A DNA stretch of 64,000 bases from the NCBI GenBank assembly GCA_020850325.1, contig JADZEW010000016.1, positions 186,001 through 250,000 of the forward strand, written 5' to 3'. Both the position numbers and the translations under genes were made by a program. The DNA is from Methanoregulaceae archaeon. GTDB lineage: Bacteria; Armatimonadota; Fimbriimonadia; Fimbriimonadales; Fimbriimonadaceae. Positions 53,958-62,481 of the stretch are shown here, one piece after another; the first letter of the stretch is position 1, and every line of letters starts with the position of its first letter. Below the pieces are notes generated by a model. That model worked only from the letters and a program-made list of their open reading frames with translations. It made no database searches and was not told the DNA's origin.

Positions 53958-54009
53958 CTCAGGAGTTTACGCGTCGCGACCCTAGCGGGTTTCGGGCATG
54001 CCGGGGTCT

Positions 54010-54092
54010 GGATTGGCTCGGATTCGCTCGGCTTGGCTCGGATTTGCTCCTACAGGAAGACTACGAGGCGCGCGGGGGCGTCGTACCGCGCA
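54010..54092. repeat. Dispersed repeat family B, copy 2, with GGCTCGG units
   Basis: Four degenerate GGCTCGGATT-type units (54010-54050) precede a 41-bp match (54052-54092) to 44326-44369. The gap 53958-54139 between the DUF4870 gene and the amidase holds this repeat and the amidase promoter only. Confidence 0.65.
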
Positions 54093-54139
54093 ATCGATGT
54101 ACGCGACTCCAAATCCCAAATCTGAACTACAATCGCGAT

Positions 54140-55816
54140 ATGGGCTTCGATACCACGCTCGTCTCGCGAAAGTCGTTCCTTGCTTCGGTCCTGGCCGGGG
54201 CCGGTGCGCTCGTTCTTCCCGCTGAAAGTCGGGCCAAGCTGATCGAACTGCAGAGTAAGCCGGAACTCACCGTCGCCGACATCGCCACCGCCGAGCGGAT
54301 CTTCGGCCTCGAGTTCAGCGAAAACGAGCGGAAGGCGATTCTCGCCAGCGTGAAGCAGCAGAGCGGCGGCTATGAGGCGATCCGCAAGCTTGAGATGCCG
54401 AACAGCGTCGCGCCCGCATTTGTGTTTGTTCCCGAAGGCAAGCAGCCGGCCCCGGGCACCCGCAACGACATGCGATACCGCGCGGCCGGGCTGAAAACCT
54501 CGACCGACGAAGACATCGCGTTCCTCCCCGTCATCGATCTCCAGGAGCGCCTGAAGAAGAAAGAAATCTCTAGCGTCGAGCTGACTAAGATCTACCTTGC
54601 CCGGCTGGAGCGCCACGGAGGGCCGTTGCTCAACGTGGTCACCCTGCTGAGCGACGTTGCCCTGAAGCAAGCCAAGCGCGCCGACGAGGAGCGCGCACGG
54701 GGGCGTGTTCGAGGCACATTGCATGGGATTCCCTACGGTGTCAAGGATCTGCTTGCCTATCCTGGCTATCCCACGACGTTTGGCGCGGAACCCTTCGAGA
54801 AGCAGATTCTCGACGAAACCGCCACCGTCATCAGCAAACTTGAAGCCGCTGGAGCGGTGTTGTGCGCCAAGCTAAGCCTCGGTGCGCTCGCCATGGACGA
54901 CCACTGGTTCAAAGGCAAGACCAAGAACCCGTTCAACCTTGAGCAGGGTTCGAGCGGCTCGTCCGCCGGATCGTCGAGTGCGATGGCCGCCGGTTTGGTC
55001 GCCTTCACGATCGGCACCGAGACCTTGGGCAGCATCATGTCGCCCTCGCATCGTTGCCGCGTGACCGGCTTGCGCCCGACGTTCGGGCGGGTCAGCCGCC
55101 ACGGCGCGATGGCGCTGAGCTGGACCATGGACAAGATCGGCCCGATTTGCCGGACTGCCCAAGACTGCGCGGCCGTCCTGGCGGCGATCCACGGCCGGGA
55201 TGCCCATGACCCGACCACCGTCGATCGCCCGCTGCGTTTCCGTCCCGACCTCGACTTGTCGAAGCTCAAGATCGGCTACCTGGAAAACGACGCCGCCCTT
55301 GACGAGGACGATGCTGGCGGGCTGGTGGGCTCGCATCTCGACCTGCTGAAGTCGCTTGGTGCCAACCCGATTCCGATCAAGTTCACCATGCCCACCAACG
55401 GCATCGACACGCTGCTCTCCGTCGAAGCCTCGGCGGCTTTCGAGGCCCTGACCCGCACCGGCGAAGTCAACACGATCAAGAACAGCCTTTGGCCGAACAT
55501 CTTCCGCTCGCACCGGTTTGTGCCGGGGGTGGAGTACCTACAGGCGATGCGCGCCCGCACCCTGCTCATGCGGAAGTTCGAGGAGGAGTTGGGCGACTTC
55601 GATGCGATCATCGCCAGCGACCGGGGCAGCTACCTGCTGTTCATCACCAACTTGACGGGCCACCCGCAGCTCTACGTTCCGCAGGGCCTGACCGCACGCG
55701 GCGCGCAACGGGGGCTCAGCATCATCGGCCGCTTGTACGACGAGGGCACGATCCTCGGGATCGGGGCACGCATCCAGCAGAAGACCGACTACTGGCAGCT
55801 ACGGCCGAAAATCTGA
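54140..55816 (+). CDS. Secreted amidase, amidase-signature family
   Basis: The 558-residue protein carries the amidase-signature fold with the Ser-Ser-Lys triad: Lys in IPYGVKDLLAYPG, the cis-Ser in GSSGSSAGSSSAMAA, and the nucleophile Ser in TIGTETLGSIMSPSHRCR, where the usual DTGGS is replaced by ETLGS. The N-terminus has a Tat-like signal (TTLVSRKSFLASVLAGAGAL), in which SRKSFL has one Arg-Lys pair instead of two Arg. Export is likely, but whether by Tat or Sec is unsure. A region of about 110 residues before the amidase core is not recognised. ATG 54140 is 6 nt after TACAAT. The substrate is unknown. It is convergent with pstA. Confidence 0.85.
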   Translation: MGFDTTLVSRKSFLASVLAGAGALVLPAESRAKLIELQSKPELTVADIATAERIFGLEFSENERKAILASVKQQSGGYEAIRKLEMPNSVAPAFVFVPEGKQPAPGTRNDMRYRAAGLKTSTDEDIAFLPVIDLQERLKKKEISSVELTKIYLARLERHGGPLLNVVTLLSDVALKQAKRADEERARGRVRGTLHGIPYGVKDLLAYPGYPTTFGAEPFEKQILDETATVISKLEAAGAVLCAKLSLGALAMDDHWFKGKTKNPFNLEQGSSGSSAGSSSAMAAGLVAFTIGTETLGSIMSPSHRCRVTGLRPTFGRVSRHGAMALSWTMDKIGPICRTAQDCAAVLAAIHGRDAHDPTTVDRPLRFRPDLDLSKLKIGYLENDAALDEDDAGGLVGSHLDLLKSLGANPIPIKFTMPTNGIDTLLSVEASAAFEALTRTGEVNTIKNSLWPNIFRSHRFVPGVEYLQAMRARTLLMRKFEEELGDFDAIIASDRGSYLLFITNLTGHPQLYVPQGLTARGAQRGLSIIGRLYDEGTILGIGARIQQKTDYWQLRPKI

Positions 55817-55819
55817 TCG

Positions 55820-56677
55820 TCAGCCCGCGCGCTTCTGAGAACGTGATCGCAGATAGATCGCGATCGAGTTCATGAAGAGCAGGGCTACCATCAGGACCAC
55901 GATGGCTCCGGCCGCCGCGACTTTGAACTCCTCTTTCGCCTCGGACGACCAGTTGTAGATCTGGATCGGAAGCACCGTGAAGGGGTCACTGATGCTCTTC
56001 GGCGCCATTCGCGCGTAGGTGACGGCGCCCACGATGATGAGGGGGGCGGTTTCGCCGATGGCGCGTGAAAGGGAAAGGATGATGCCAGTGAAGATGCCGG
56101 GTCCGGCCGCGGGAAGAACCTGTCGCCGGATCGTCTGCCATTCCGTTGCGCCGAGCGCCAACGATCCCTCGCGGAACGACCGGGGCACCGCTCTCAGGGC
56201 CTCCTGGGACACGATGATGACCATCGGCAGAATCAGTAGGGCCATCGTCAAGGAAGCGGCGAGAATGCTTCGCCCCATGCCAAACGTGCGAACAAAAACC
56301 GCCAAGCCGAGCAAGCCGTAAACGATCGACGGGACACCGGCGAGGTTCGAAATGTTGAGCTGGATGAACTCGGTGAACCGGTTCTTCTTACGCGTGTATT
56401 CCTCGAGGTAGATGGCGGCGGCGATGCCCACCGGCACCGCGATGATCCCGGTCAGCACGATCACCCAGATTGAACCGATGAGGGCAACCTTGATGCCTGC
56501 ATTCTCGGGCTTGTACGAGGCTGGCTTCGTCAGAAAGTCCGCGTTGATCCGCGGGACCCCCTGAGAGAAGATGCTCCACAACAAGACGACCAGCATCAGA
56601 ACGCCGATGCCCGTGGCGATCAAGCACAACACCTGGAACAGGCGGTCCTTGCGCTTTCGCCCGGCCAGCGAGATCAT
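55820..56677 (-). CDS. pstA: Phosphate ABC transporter permease PstA
   Basis: PstA is one of the two channel subunits of the high-affinity phosphate importer. The 285-residue protein has six membrane segments, with the ABC permease EAA loop in SFREGSLALGATEWQTIRRQVLPAA in part, and SRAIGETAPLIIVGA, which marks PstA. The ATG overlaps the pstC stop by 4 nt. The expected next gene, pstB for the ATPase, is not present: the convergent amidase gene ends 3 nt after pstA. Confidence 0.96.
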   Translation of the reverse strand: MISLAGRKRKDRLFQVLCLIATGIGVLMLVVLLWSIFSQGVPRINADFLTKPASYKPENAGIKVALIGSIWVIVLTGIIAVPVGIAAAIYLEEYTRKKNRFTEFIQLNISNLAGVPSIVYGLLGLAVFVRTFGMGRSILAASLTMALLILPMVIIVSQEALRAVPRSFREGSLALGATEWQTIRRQVLPAAGPGIFTGIILSLSRAIGETAPLIIVGAVTYARMAPKSISDPFTVLPIQIYNWSSEAKEEFKVAAAGAIVVLMVALLFMNSIAIYLRSRSQKRAG

Positions 56678-57606
56678 GTGTACACCTGCCGGTAGCGCTT
56701 CACCAGCTTGTTGGCGAGCACATTCATCAGGTAGGTCATCGCAAACAGCGTCAACCCGACGGCGAAGAGGGTGTAGTAGGCGTTTGACCCGGCTGGGATG
56801 TCACCCTTGGCGATCTGGACGATATAGGCAGTCATCGTCATGATGCTCTCTCGTGGGTCGAGCGTGAGTGCGGGTTGGGCACCGGCGGCAAGCGTGACCG
56901 CCATGGTCTCACCGATGGCGCGGGAGAGGGCCAGGATGAAGCTCGCCATAATGCCCGACAGGGCGGCCGGGACGACGATCTTCAGAGTCACCTCGGTCTT
57001 CGTAGCACCCAGCCCATAGGCCGCTTCACGCAGACCGCGGGGGACGGCGCGGATCGCATCTTCGCAGAGGGATGCGACCAGCGGGAGGATCATGATGCCA
57101 ACGACGATTCCGCCCGAGAGCCCGTTGTAGGTGTCGATTCCCGGGATGAATTTCATGAGAAAAGGAGTCACCACGAACAGGCCGAAGAAGCCGTAAACGA
57201 CGGTCGGAACGCCGGCGAGGAGTTCGAGGCCCGGCTTGAGCATGGCCCGGGTCCGAGATGACGCGTACTCGCTGAGGTAGATGCCGATAAGCAACCCGAG
57301 AGGAATCGCGATGAGCCCAGAGCTGATCGCGATCATCAGGGTGCCCGTGATCAGCGGGATGACGCCGTACGTCGGTGGCTCGTAGGTGGGAGCCCACTTC
57401 GTCGTTCCGAAGAACTCGGTGATGGACACCCGCGAGAAGAAGACGAGCGAATCGCTGAACAGGGTGAAGAGGATGCCGAACGTCGTCAGCACCGAGACGA
57501 GCGCACACAGCAGGCAGAAGAACTTGATCGCCCCTTCGACGAACGCCGAGAATCCTCCGCGGTGGCGGAGGATGCTGCGGGTTCCCGAAGAGGCGACCTT
57601 GGCCAT
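56674..57606 (-). CDS. pstC: Phosphate ABC transporter permease PstC
   Basis: Second channel subunit of the phosphate importer, 310 residues. Six membrane segments are visible, with GVIPLITGTLMIAISSGLIA, the EAA loop GLREAAYGLGATKTEVTLKIVVPAAL in part, and SRAIGETMAVTLAAGA, which marks PstC. The start ATG 57606 lies 6 nt after the pstS stop, and GGCG/AGGT elements are weak, so translation may be coupled. Confidence 0.96.
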   Translation of the reverse strand: MAKVASSGTRSILRHRGGFSAFVEGAIKFFCLLCALVSVLTTFGILFTLFSDSLVFFSRVSITEFFGTTKWAPTYEPPTYGVIPLITGTLMIAISSGLIAIPLGLLIGIYLSEYASSRTRAMLKPGLELLAGVPTVVYGFFGLFVVTPFLMKFIPGIDTYNGLSGGIVVGIMILPLVASLCEDAIRAVPRGLREAAYGLGATKTEVTLKIVVPAALSGIMASFILALSRAIGETMAVTLAAGAQPALTLDPRESIMTMTAYIVQIAKGDIPAGSNAYYTLFAVGLTLFAMTYLMNVLANKLVKRYRQVYT

Positions 57607-57612
57607 TGATGC

Positions 57613-58644
57613 TTACTTGGCGTCGCGGGCGAGGACGTCTTCGATCTTGAGTCCGACCTCGGTACCTTGGAAGCGCGTGCCGGTCTTCATCTCATCGATG
57701 TGCTGAGTTGCCAACGTGTAGGCCGTTTCGGGCAGCTCGATGTAGCCGGTCTCCTTGATGAAGGGACGTCCCTCGGCGGACAAAAGGAACTTGGCGAACG
57801 CCTTGACTTCGGGCCGATCCATCGACTTGCGGTTGATGTAGATGAAGAGAGGCCGCGAGAGCGGAGCGTAAGTGCCGTCGTTGATCGTTTCAGCGGTCGG
57901 TTCGATCGGGCCCTTGCCGCCGTCGATCTTCACGATCTTGAGTTTGTCCTTGTTCTCGACGAAGTAGGCGTAGCCGAAGTAGCCGAGTCCGCCTTTGTCA
58001 CCGGCGACGCCCTGGACGAGCGTGTTGTCGTTTTCGCTGGCTTGGTAGTCCGAGCGGCTGGACTTCTTCTTCTGGACGATGGCTTCGGTGAAGTATTCAA
58101 AGGTGCCCGACGCGGTGCCGGCACCGAAGAGCTTGATCGGCATATCCGGGAATCCCGCGCGCACGTCCTTCCAGTTGTTGATCTTGCTGTCCGGCGACCA
58201 GATCGCCTTCAGCTCCTCAACGGTCAGGCTGTCGGCCCAGTCATTGCTCGGGTGCACGACGACGCTGAGACCGTCAAAGGCAACAGGCAGTTCGATGAAC
58301 TCGATCCCATTCGCCTTGGCCGCTTCGACTTCTTCCGGCTCGATGGGACGCGAGGCACCCGCAATGTCGAGTTCGCCGTTGACGAACTTCTTGAATCCGC
58401 CGCCGGTGCCGCTTTCGCTGACCGTGATGTTGACTCCTCCGTTGGCATCCATGAAGCCTTCGGCCACCGCTTGGGAAATGGGATAGACGGTGCTCGATCC
58501 ATCGATGCTGATTTTCCCGGCGAGTTCTGCGCCAGGGGTCGAACTGCCCGAGCCGGAGGTTTGGGCACCGCCACCGCCGCTGCCGCAACCGGCAAGAACC
58601 AGGGCACCAAGCCCCGCAAGAATCCAAGAGTGTGAGATATTCAT
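57613..58644 (-). CDS. pstS: Periplasmic phosphate-binding lipoprotein PstS
   Basis: PstS captures phosphate and hands it to PstC/PstA. The 343-residue protein has a lipobox (LGALVLAGC) and the PBP-like fold: SIDGSSTVYPISQAVAEGF, with phosphate-loop residues, then SESGTGGGFKKFVNGELDIAGASR in part, and LFGAGTASGTFEYFTEAI. I choose ATG 58644 because AAGAGG lies 6 nt upstream; an ATG at 58650 directly abuts that site and is less likely. A structured and probably PhoP/PhoB-controlled leader precedes it. The gene starts a pstS-pstC-pstA unit. Confidence 0.95.
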   Translation of the reverse strand: MNISHSWILAGLGALVLAGCGSGGGGAQTSGSGSSTPGAELAGKISIDGSSTVYPISQAVAEGFMDANGGVNITVSESGTGGGFKKFVNGELDIAGASRPIEPEEVEAAKANGIEFIELPVAFDGLSVVVHPSNDWADSLTVEELKAIWSPDSKINNWKDVRAGFPDMPIKLFGAGTASGTFEYFTEAIVQKKKSSRSDYQASENDNTLVQGVAGDKGGLGYFGYAYFVENKDKLKIVKIDGGKGPIEPTAETINDGTYAPLSRPLFIYINRKSMDRPEVKAFAKFLLSAEGRPFIKETGYIELPETAYTLATQHIDEMKTGTRFQGTEVGLKIEDVLARDAK

Positions 58645-58647
58645 GAG

Positions 58648-58706
58648 CATCCTCTTAACAATTCAAAGCTACCGGTTGAATGTTAAGAGGATGTTAATAT
58701 TGTTAA
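58648..58706 (-). promoter_or_regulatory. pstS control region: TTAACA repeats and a 13-bp inverted repeat over the RBS
   Basis: On the minus strand three TTAACA boxes occur (at 58701-58706, 58692-58697 and 58681-58686), the last two spaced 11 bp, which matches the direct-repeat form of PhoP boxes in Bacillus. In addition CATCCTCTTAACA (minus strand, from 58693) and TGTTAAGAGGATG (ending at 58648) form a perfect 13-bp inverted repeat, extended by TTCAA/TTGAA after a one-base bulge. The right arm holds the AAGAGG ribosome binding site, so the RNA could fold and hide it. Confidence 0.65.
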
Positions 58707-58708
58707 GA

Positions 58709-60676
58709 TCAGCGTCCAGGTTGGCGCTGTGTGACCTCCGTAGGCGGATTCAAGGGCGTAGCATCTCCCCATGTCAGCGTTGCGCTGACTCCTTCCGAGT
58801 TTTGGATCGGCAACGTAGGCGCAACGGAGCCGCTCGGGATAACGTACGTCGTCGTGTTAAACGGTACGTTGAACGTGAAGTAGCCGTCCAGAGAAGCGGG
58901 CACCTGAGTCACGATCGGCGCGCTTCCGGTGGTGGAATAGGTCCGGGTGTAGGTGCCCGACGTCTGGATGATCATGTTCTCAATTCGACCAGACGTGATG
59001 TTCATGTCACCGCTGAAGATGATGCCGTTGGCGATCAACTCGATGTCCTTCGACGTCAAAGGCGTTCCGCCCGACCACGTGATTGTCGTGTCTTGACTGG
59101 GTTTGTATTGCCCAGTGGCCGACACTTGACCGGTGGTGTCGTCGAGTTGGAAGATCATGACCGGGTGGCGAACGATGTTGCCTTCCGGACTCCAGCGCGC
59201 GCCCCGGGCATCGACGCGGAACCGGAGGTTCATCGTCACCGTGTAGCGAAGGGTTCCCCGCCCGTACAGCGTGTACGTCACGGGAAGGGTCCAGAAGGTG
59301 ATCGGGACGCGGTTGCTGAACAAGCTGCCCTTGATCACTTGGAGGTCACCCGTGGGATACGGCTTGGGCGGTCGAATCTTGATCCCCTCCACTTCATCCC
59401 ACGAGACGATCTGGCACTCGGTGTTGCCCCACATCACCCTTCCAACCTTGCCGGAGGTGCGAGGGTCGGGCCCAAACGTGCCCTCGATGAGGTACTTCGT
59501 GAAGTTGCTTTGGTTGTCCCGTGCTTCGAAAATGGCCCGCGCGATCGTTGGGCGGAGGATGAGCGACTTGAATCCCGCTTTGTAGGACCATTGCAGTTGA
59601 GCGATGCTGCCCGGACTAGGGTCCATATCGTAGCCCTTATCCTGCATCCAGAACTGAACGGCGTCGATATCAAAGGGGCGCTCCGGTGGGTTCGACATCG
59701 GCGGCTCGAGGTTCACTCCAAGCAGCCGATCGAACATCAGTTGGTGTCGCTGGCCGCTCGAAAAGCCCGCCAGCGCGTTCCATCCCACATAGGTGCCCGC
59801 ATTGGCCGTCTGAAACGCGGTTCGAAGCGGTGCGGCATTGGACGTACATGAGTCCATCGCAACAAACGCGTTGGGCGCCATGCTCAGGTGGCGGGTGATG
59901 AAGAGATCGGAGATCGCATAGACGGGAATCGCCTCCTTCTCGCCATTGGGAAGAATGATCTCGCGAGCCACCAAGAGTAACTCGCCAGCTTCACGGTAGG
60001 GCTTGTACGCACCTTGCCCCAACGCGACGGTCGCGTCCATCCCAATGTTGATCGCATACCGTGTGCGAATCTGGTCCCCGAACTTGTCACGACAAATCCC
60101 GGAGTGGGCTTGCCAGAAGAGGACTCCCGAACCGTTGATGGCGCTGAGAAGTTGCTCGATCGTCGGCTTGACCAAACGCGTCGCCGTGTAGCCGTAGTTG
60201 TTCAGGTCGAGACGAATACCCTCGGTGCTGTCCTCGAACAGGCCATCCTCGAGGGACCAGATCACCGTTGCCTTGACTGCACCAGGGACATCGTTCTTTC
60301 GAATCTGTGACTGTGCCTGGGAGGCGATCGGTGCTGGACTCGGTGTGCGGTTGTCGATATACATCGTGCCATCGCCATCCTTGTACAGGATCCACACGTT
60401 GTCGGTCGATGGCTCAACGCCTGCATCTTGGACCAGCGGACTGGCCTTAGCCCAAGCCACCAGGTTGGCATGTCGCTGGGCGCGCGGAAGCGCACGCCAG
60501 GTGTTCATCTGGGTGCCCATCGATCTCACGAAGGTGAGCTTCGCCCCTTCGTTGGCGGTCCGGCCGGTGCCGCCTCCGCCCCCGCCTCCACCGGTGAGAC
60601 CATCTCCTCCGCTGCCGCCGCAGGCGGCAATCACGGCAATCGAAACCACAACGAGCAAGCGACGTGCAAGGCTCAT
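58709..60676 (-). CDS. Lipoprotein with possible clan CD (caspase-like) His/Cys pair
   Basis: The 655-residue protein has a lipobox (VIAAC, Cys19), then a Gly-rich linker (GGSGGDGLTGGGGGGGGTG), and a large soluble body. Residues 180-195 read NGSGVLFWQAHSGICR: a hydrophobic strand ending in His191-Ser-Gly. Residues 270-280 read FVAMDSCTSN: a hydrophobic strand then Asp-Ser-Cys277. This spacing and order (His-Gly strand, then Cys after a hydrophobic strand about 85 residues later) is the clan CD peptidase pattern of caspases, gingipains and CHAT proteins, but the usual HG is HSG here. The C-terminal half is beta-rich, unrecognised. TAAGAT lies 6 nt before ATG 60676. A non-catalytic protein remains possible. 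Confidence 0.7.
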   Translation of the reverse strand: MSLARRLLVVVSIAVIAACGGSGGDGLTGGGGGGGGTGRTANEGAKLTFVRSMGTQMNTWRALPRAQRHANLVAWAKASPLVQDAGVEPSTDNVWILYKDGDGTMYIDNRTPSPAPIASQAQSQIRKNDVPGAVKATVIWSLEDGLFEDSTEGIRLDLNNYGYTATRLVKPTIEQLLSAINGSGVLFWQAHSGICRDKFGDQIRTRYAINIGMDATVALGQGAYKPYREAGELLLVAREIILPNGEKEAIPVYAISDLFITRHLSMAPNAFVAMDSCTSNAAPLRTAFQTANAGTYVGWNALAGFSSGQRHQLMFDRLLGVNLEPPMSNPPERPFDIDAVQFWMQDKGYDMDPSPGSIAQLQWSYKAGFKSLILRPTIARAIFEARDNQSNFTKYLIEGTFGPDPRTSGKVGRVMWGNTECQIVSWDEVEGIKIRPPKPYPTGDLQVIKGSLFSNRVPITFWTLPVTYTLYGRGTLRYTVTMNLRFRVDARGARWSPEGNIVRHPVMIFQLDDTTGQVSATGQYKPSQDTTITWSGGTPLTSKDIELIANGIIFSGDMNITSGRIENMIIQTSGTYTRTYSTTGSAPIVTQVPASLDGYFTFNVPFNTTTYVIPSGSVAPTLPIQNSEGVSATLTWGDATPLNPPTEVTQRQPGR

Positions 60677-60701
60677 ACTTGCATCTTAGCCGAAGTTGAG
60701 C

Positions 60702-61442
60702 CTAATCGCGATGCTGGCGGACGAAAAATTGGTTGCGAATTTCGCCCAGTCGCAGCGAGCGAACCGATCCGTCCGCGAACTGCAGCAGCGCGAGTCCCTC
60801 GGATTCGAGCGATTGCGCTTCGATGTTTACCCGGCGCTTGCCCTGGTGGCGGCAGTCGATGGTGGGTGCTCCGTGCCAAATGAAAGGCGGGTCGATGTAG
60901 CCATAGTCGTATGCTTGGCCATCGCCGCCGAACCATGAGGCGAAGTAGTAGGCACTGGTCGCGAACGCGACCATCTGGCTTGGGTCGCTCAATTCCGAGG
61001 AGGACGCAGGTTCATCCAAGTGGCTGGTTCCGTCGTTGTAGACGTGGGCGGCCGAGCCCAGTGTGCCCCAGTTGTAGCCGAAGCCGGAACCATCGCCCAT
61101 CCAAGCCCTCGCTTGGTGGGTCGGATCCTTCGCGATCTTGTCACCGGTGTAGGGCGCGAGGATGCCACCCTCGGGCAGCCACTTCGAATCCGTGCTGAGC
61201 CGGCTTCCGAACCAAGCGACCGTGCCGTCCATCTGGCCGTGGAAGGGAATCATGTACCGCTCGTCGTGATCGGAGACGTACATGTTGAGCGCCGGACCCA
61301 GCTGACGGATGGTCTGCAGCGCGTGGTACTGATTGGCCGAGCCCCGAGCGGCGATAATCGCGGGCACGAAGGTCGCGTAGAGGATCGCCAAGATCCCCAT
61401 CACGGTCAACAACTCCATCAGCGTGAAACCACGTCTTCGCAT
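60702..61442 (-). CDS. Type II/IV pseudopilin-like protein with C-terminal DG motif
   Basis: The 246-residue protein begins MRRRGFTLMELLTVMGILAI, a class III prepilin signal with cleavage after Gly5, methylated Phe and the Glu at +5 of the mature chain. A long hydrophobic helix follows to about residue 30. The rest is globular, ending with HQGKRRVNIEAQSLESEG, then LLQFADGSVRSLRLG, a His-x(n)-DG end seen in the large H-X9-DG pseudopilin family of Planctomycetes and Armatimonadota. GAGGG about 5 nt upstream supports ATG 61442. Such proteins are found in many copies per genome and their role is unclear; a type II secretion or surface role is possible. Confidence 0.85.
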   Translation of the reverse strand: MRRRGFTLMELLTVMGILAILYATFVPAIIAARGSANQYHALQTIRQLGPALNMYVSDHDERYMIPFHGQMDGTVAWFGSRLSTDSKWLPEGGILAPYTGDKIAKDPTHQARAWMGDGSGFGYNWGTLGSAAHVYNDGTSHLDEPASSSELSDPSQMVAFATSAYYFASWFGGDGQAYDYGYIDPPFIWHGAPTIDCRHQGKRRVNIEAQSLESEGLALLQFADGSVRSLRLGEIRNQFFVRQHRD

Positions 61443-61506
61443 TTACACCCTCGCCAAGAGCCAAAATCCACAATCAGCGGCCGGGCAGTTCCGCACTATT
61501 GCTGGC

Positions 61507-62481
61507 TTACTTGCAGAAGATCAGCGTTAGGGCAAGGGCCAGCGCGGCTAAGAACACCCACTGTCCCACGCCGACCAAAATCGGCTTGACTCCCGCGCGG
61601 ACGATCTGCCGGAAGTCGCTGAACAACCCCACCCCGGCCATGCCAACGCATAAGACGAACAGGTCGAGGTCTTCCACGAGCTTGGCCGTGGACTTCGGCA
61701 CCTCGACGAGAGTCCGGAACGCAGCTAGCAGCACGAACACAACCAAGAACCACGGCACCAACGGCACCTTCGCCTCGCCGACATTCTGCTCCTTCTTGCG
61801 GAGCATCCAGCCGAGATAGAACACCACCGGGGCCAAGAGGCAGATTCGGGCGAGTTTGGTGACGGTCGATGGGCTGATCGCATCGGGAATCGCATTGCCG
61901 GCGGCGATCACCTGGGCCATTTCGTGCAGGCTTGCCCCGTTCCACACTCCGTAGACGAAGGGGCTCAGATTGAGCGCATTGCCCAGCAGTGGATACACCA
62001 CAATGCCCACGGTCCCTACGAGGGTGATGATTCCCAATGGCAGCGCCGAGTCGCTCTGCTCGCCTTGGACCACGGTGTCCGCCGCGACAATCGCCGAAGC
62101 GCCGCAGATGCCTCCACCGACGCCCAGCAGCAGGTTCATCTTGTCGGGAAGCCCAACCCGTCGTCCCAGCCACCAGCCGAACGCCAACGCGGCCACCGTC
62201 GATACCACGACGACAACCAGCGCGGAGCCGCCGATGGAGGCAAGCTCCTGCAGACTCAGCTTGAACCCCAATCCGGCGACCCCCCACCGAAGGATCGGCT
62301 TCTGAGCGAGCTGGAGTCCGGGCTTCCAGGTGAACGGAAGCTGCATGAGGCTCGCGATCACCATCCCGAGCAAGATGACGGTCAGCAAGGGGCTGATGGT
62401 CAGGTTCGGCAACAGCACCTTAGGCGCATAGGCCAAGGCGGCGAGGAAAACCGCGACGAGGAGCCCGGGAACGAGCTTCAC
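61507..62481 (-). CDS. YeiH-family membrane protein (UPF0324), putative sulfate exporter
   Basis: The 324-residue protein has about 10 membrane segments. Family features seen are LLLGVGGGICGASAIVAAD and YGVWNGASLHEMAQVIAAG, which mark UPF0324/YeiH, predicted sulfate exporters in taurine-using bacteria. The GTG start overlaps the stop of the cysteine dioxygenase gene as GTGA, so they are co-translated. This pairing suggests that it exports an oxidised sulfur product of cysteine breakdown. Transport of sulfate has not been shown for most members. Confidence 0.85.
   Translation of the reverse strand: MKLVPGLLVAVFLAALAYAPKVLLPNLTISPLLTVILLGMVIASLMQLPFTWKPGLQLAQKPILRWGVAGLGFKLSLQELASIGGSALVVVVVSTVAALAFGWWLGRRVGLPDKMNLLLGVGGGICGASAIVAADTVVQGEQSDSALPLGIITLVGTVGIVVYPLLGNALNLSPFVYGVWNGASLHEMAQVIAAGNAIPDAISPSTVTKLARICLLAPVVFYLGWMLRKKEQNVGEAKVPLVPWFLVVFVLLAAFRTLVEVPKSTAKLVEDLDLFVLCVGMAGVGLFSDFRQIVRAGVKPILVGVGQWVFLAALALALTLIFCK

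Noticed and set aside
57667-58635. Plus-strand frame opposite pstS
   Set aside because: Shadow frame of a recognised PstS; no ribosome binding site or family features.
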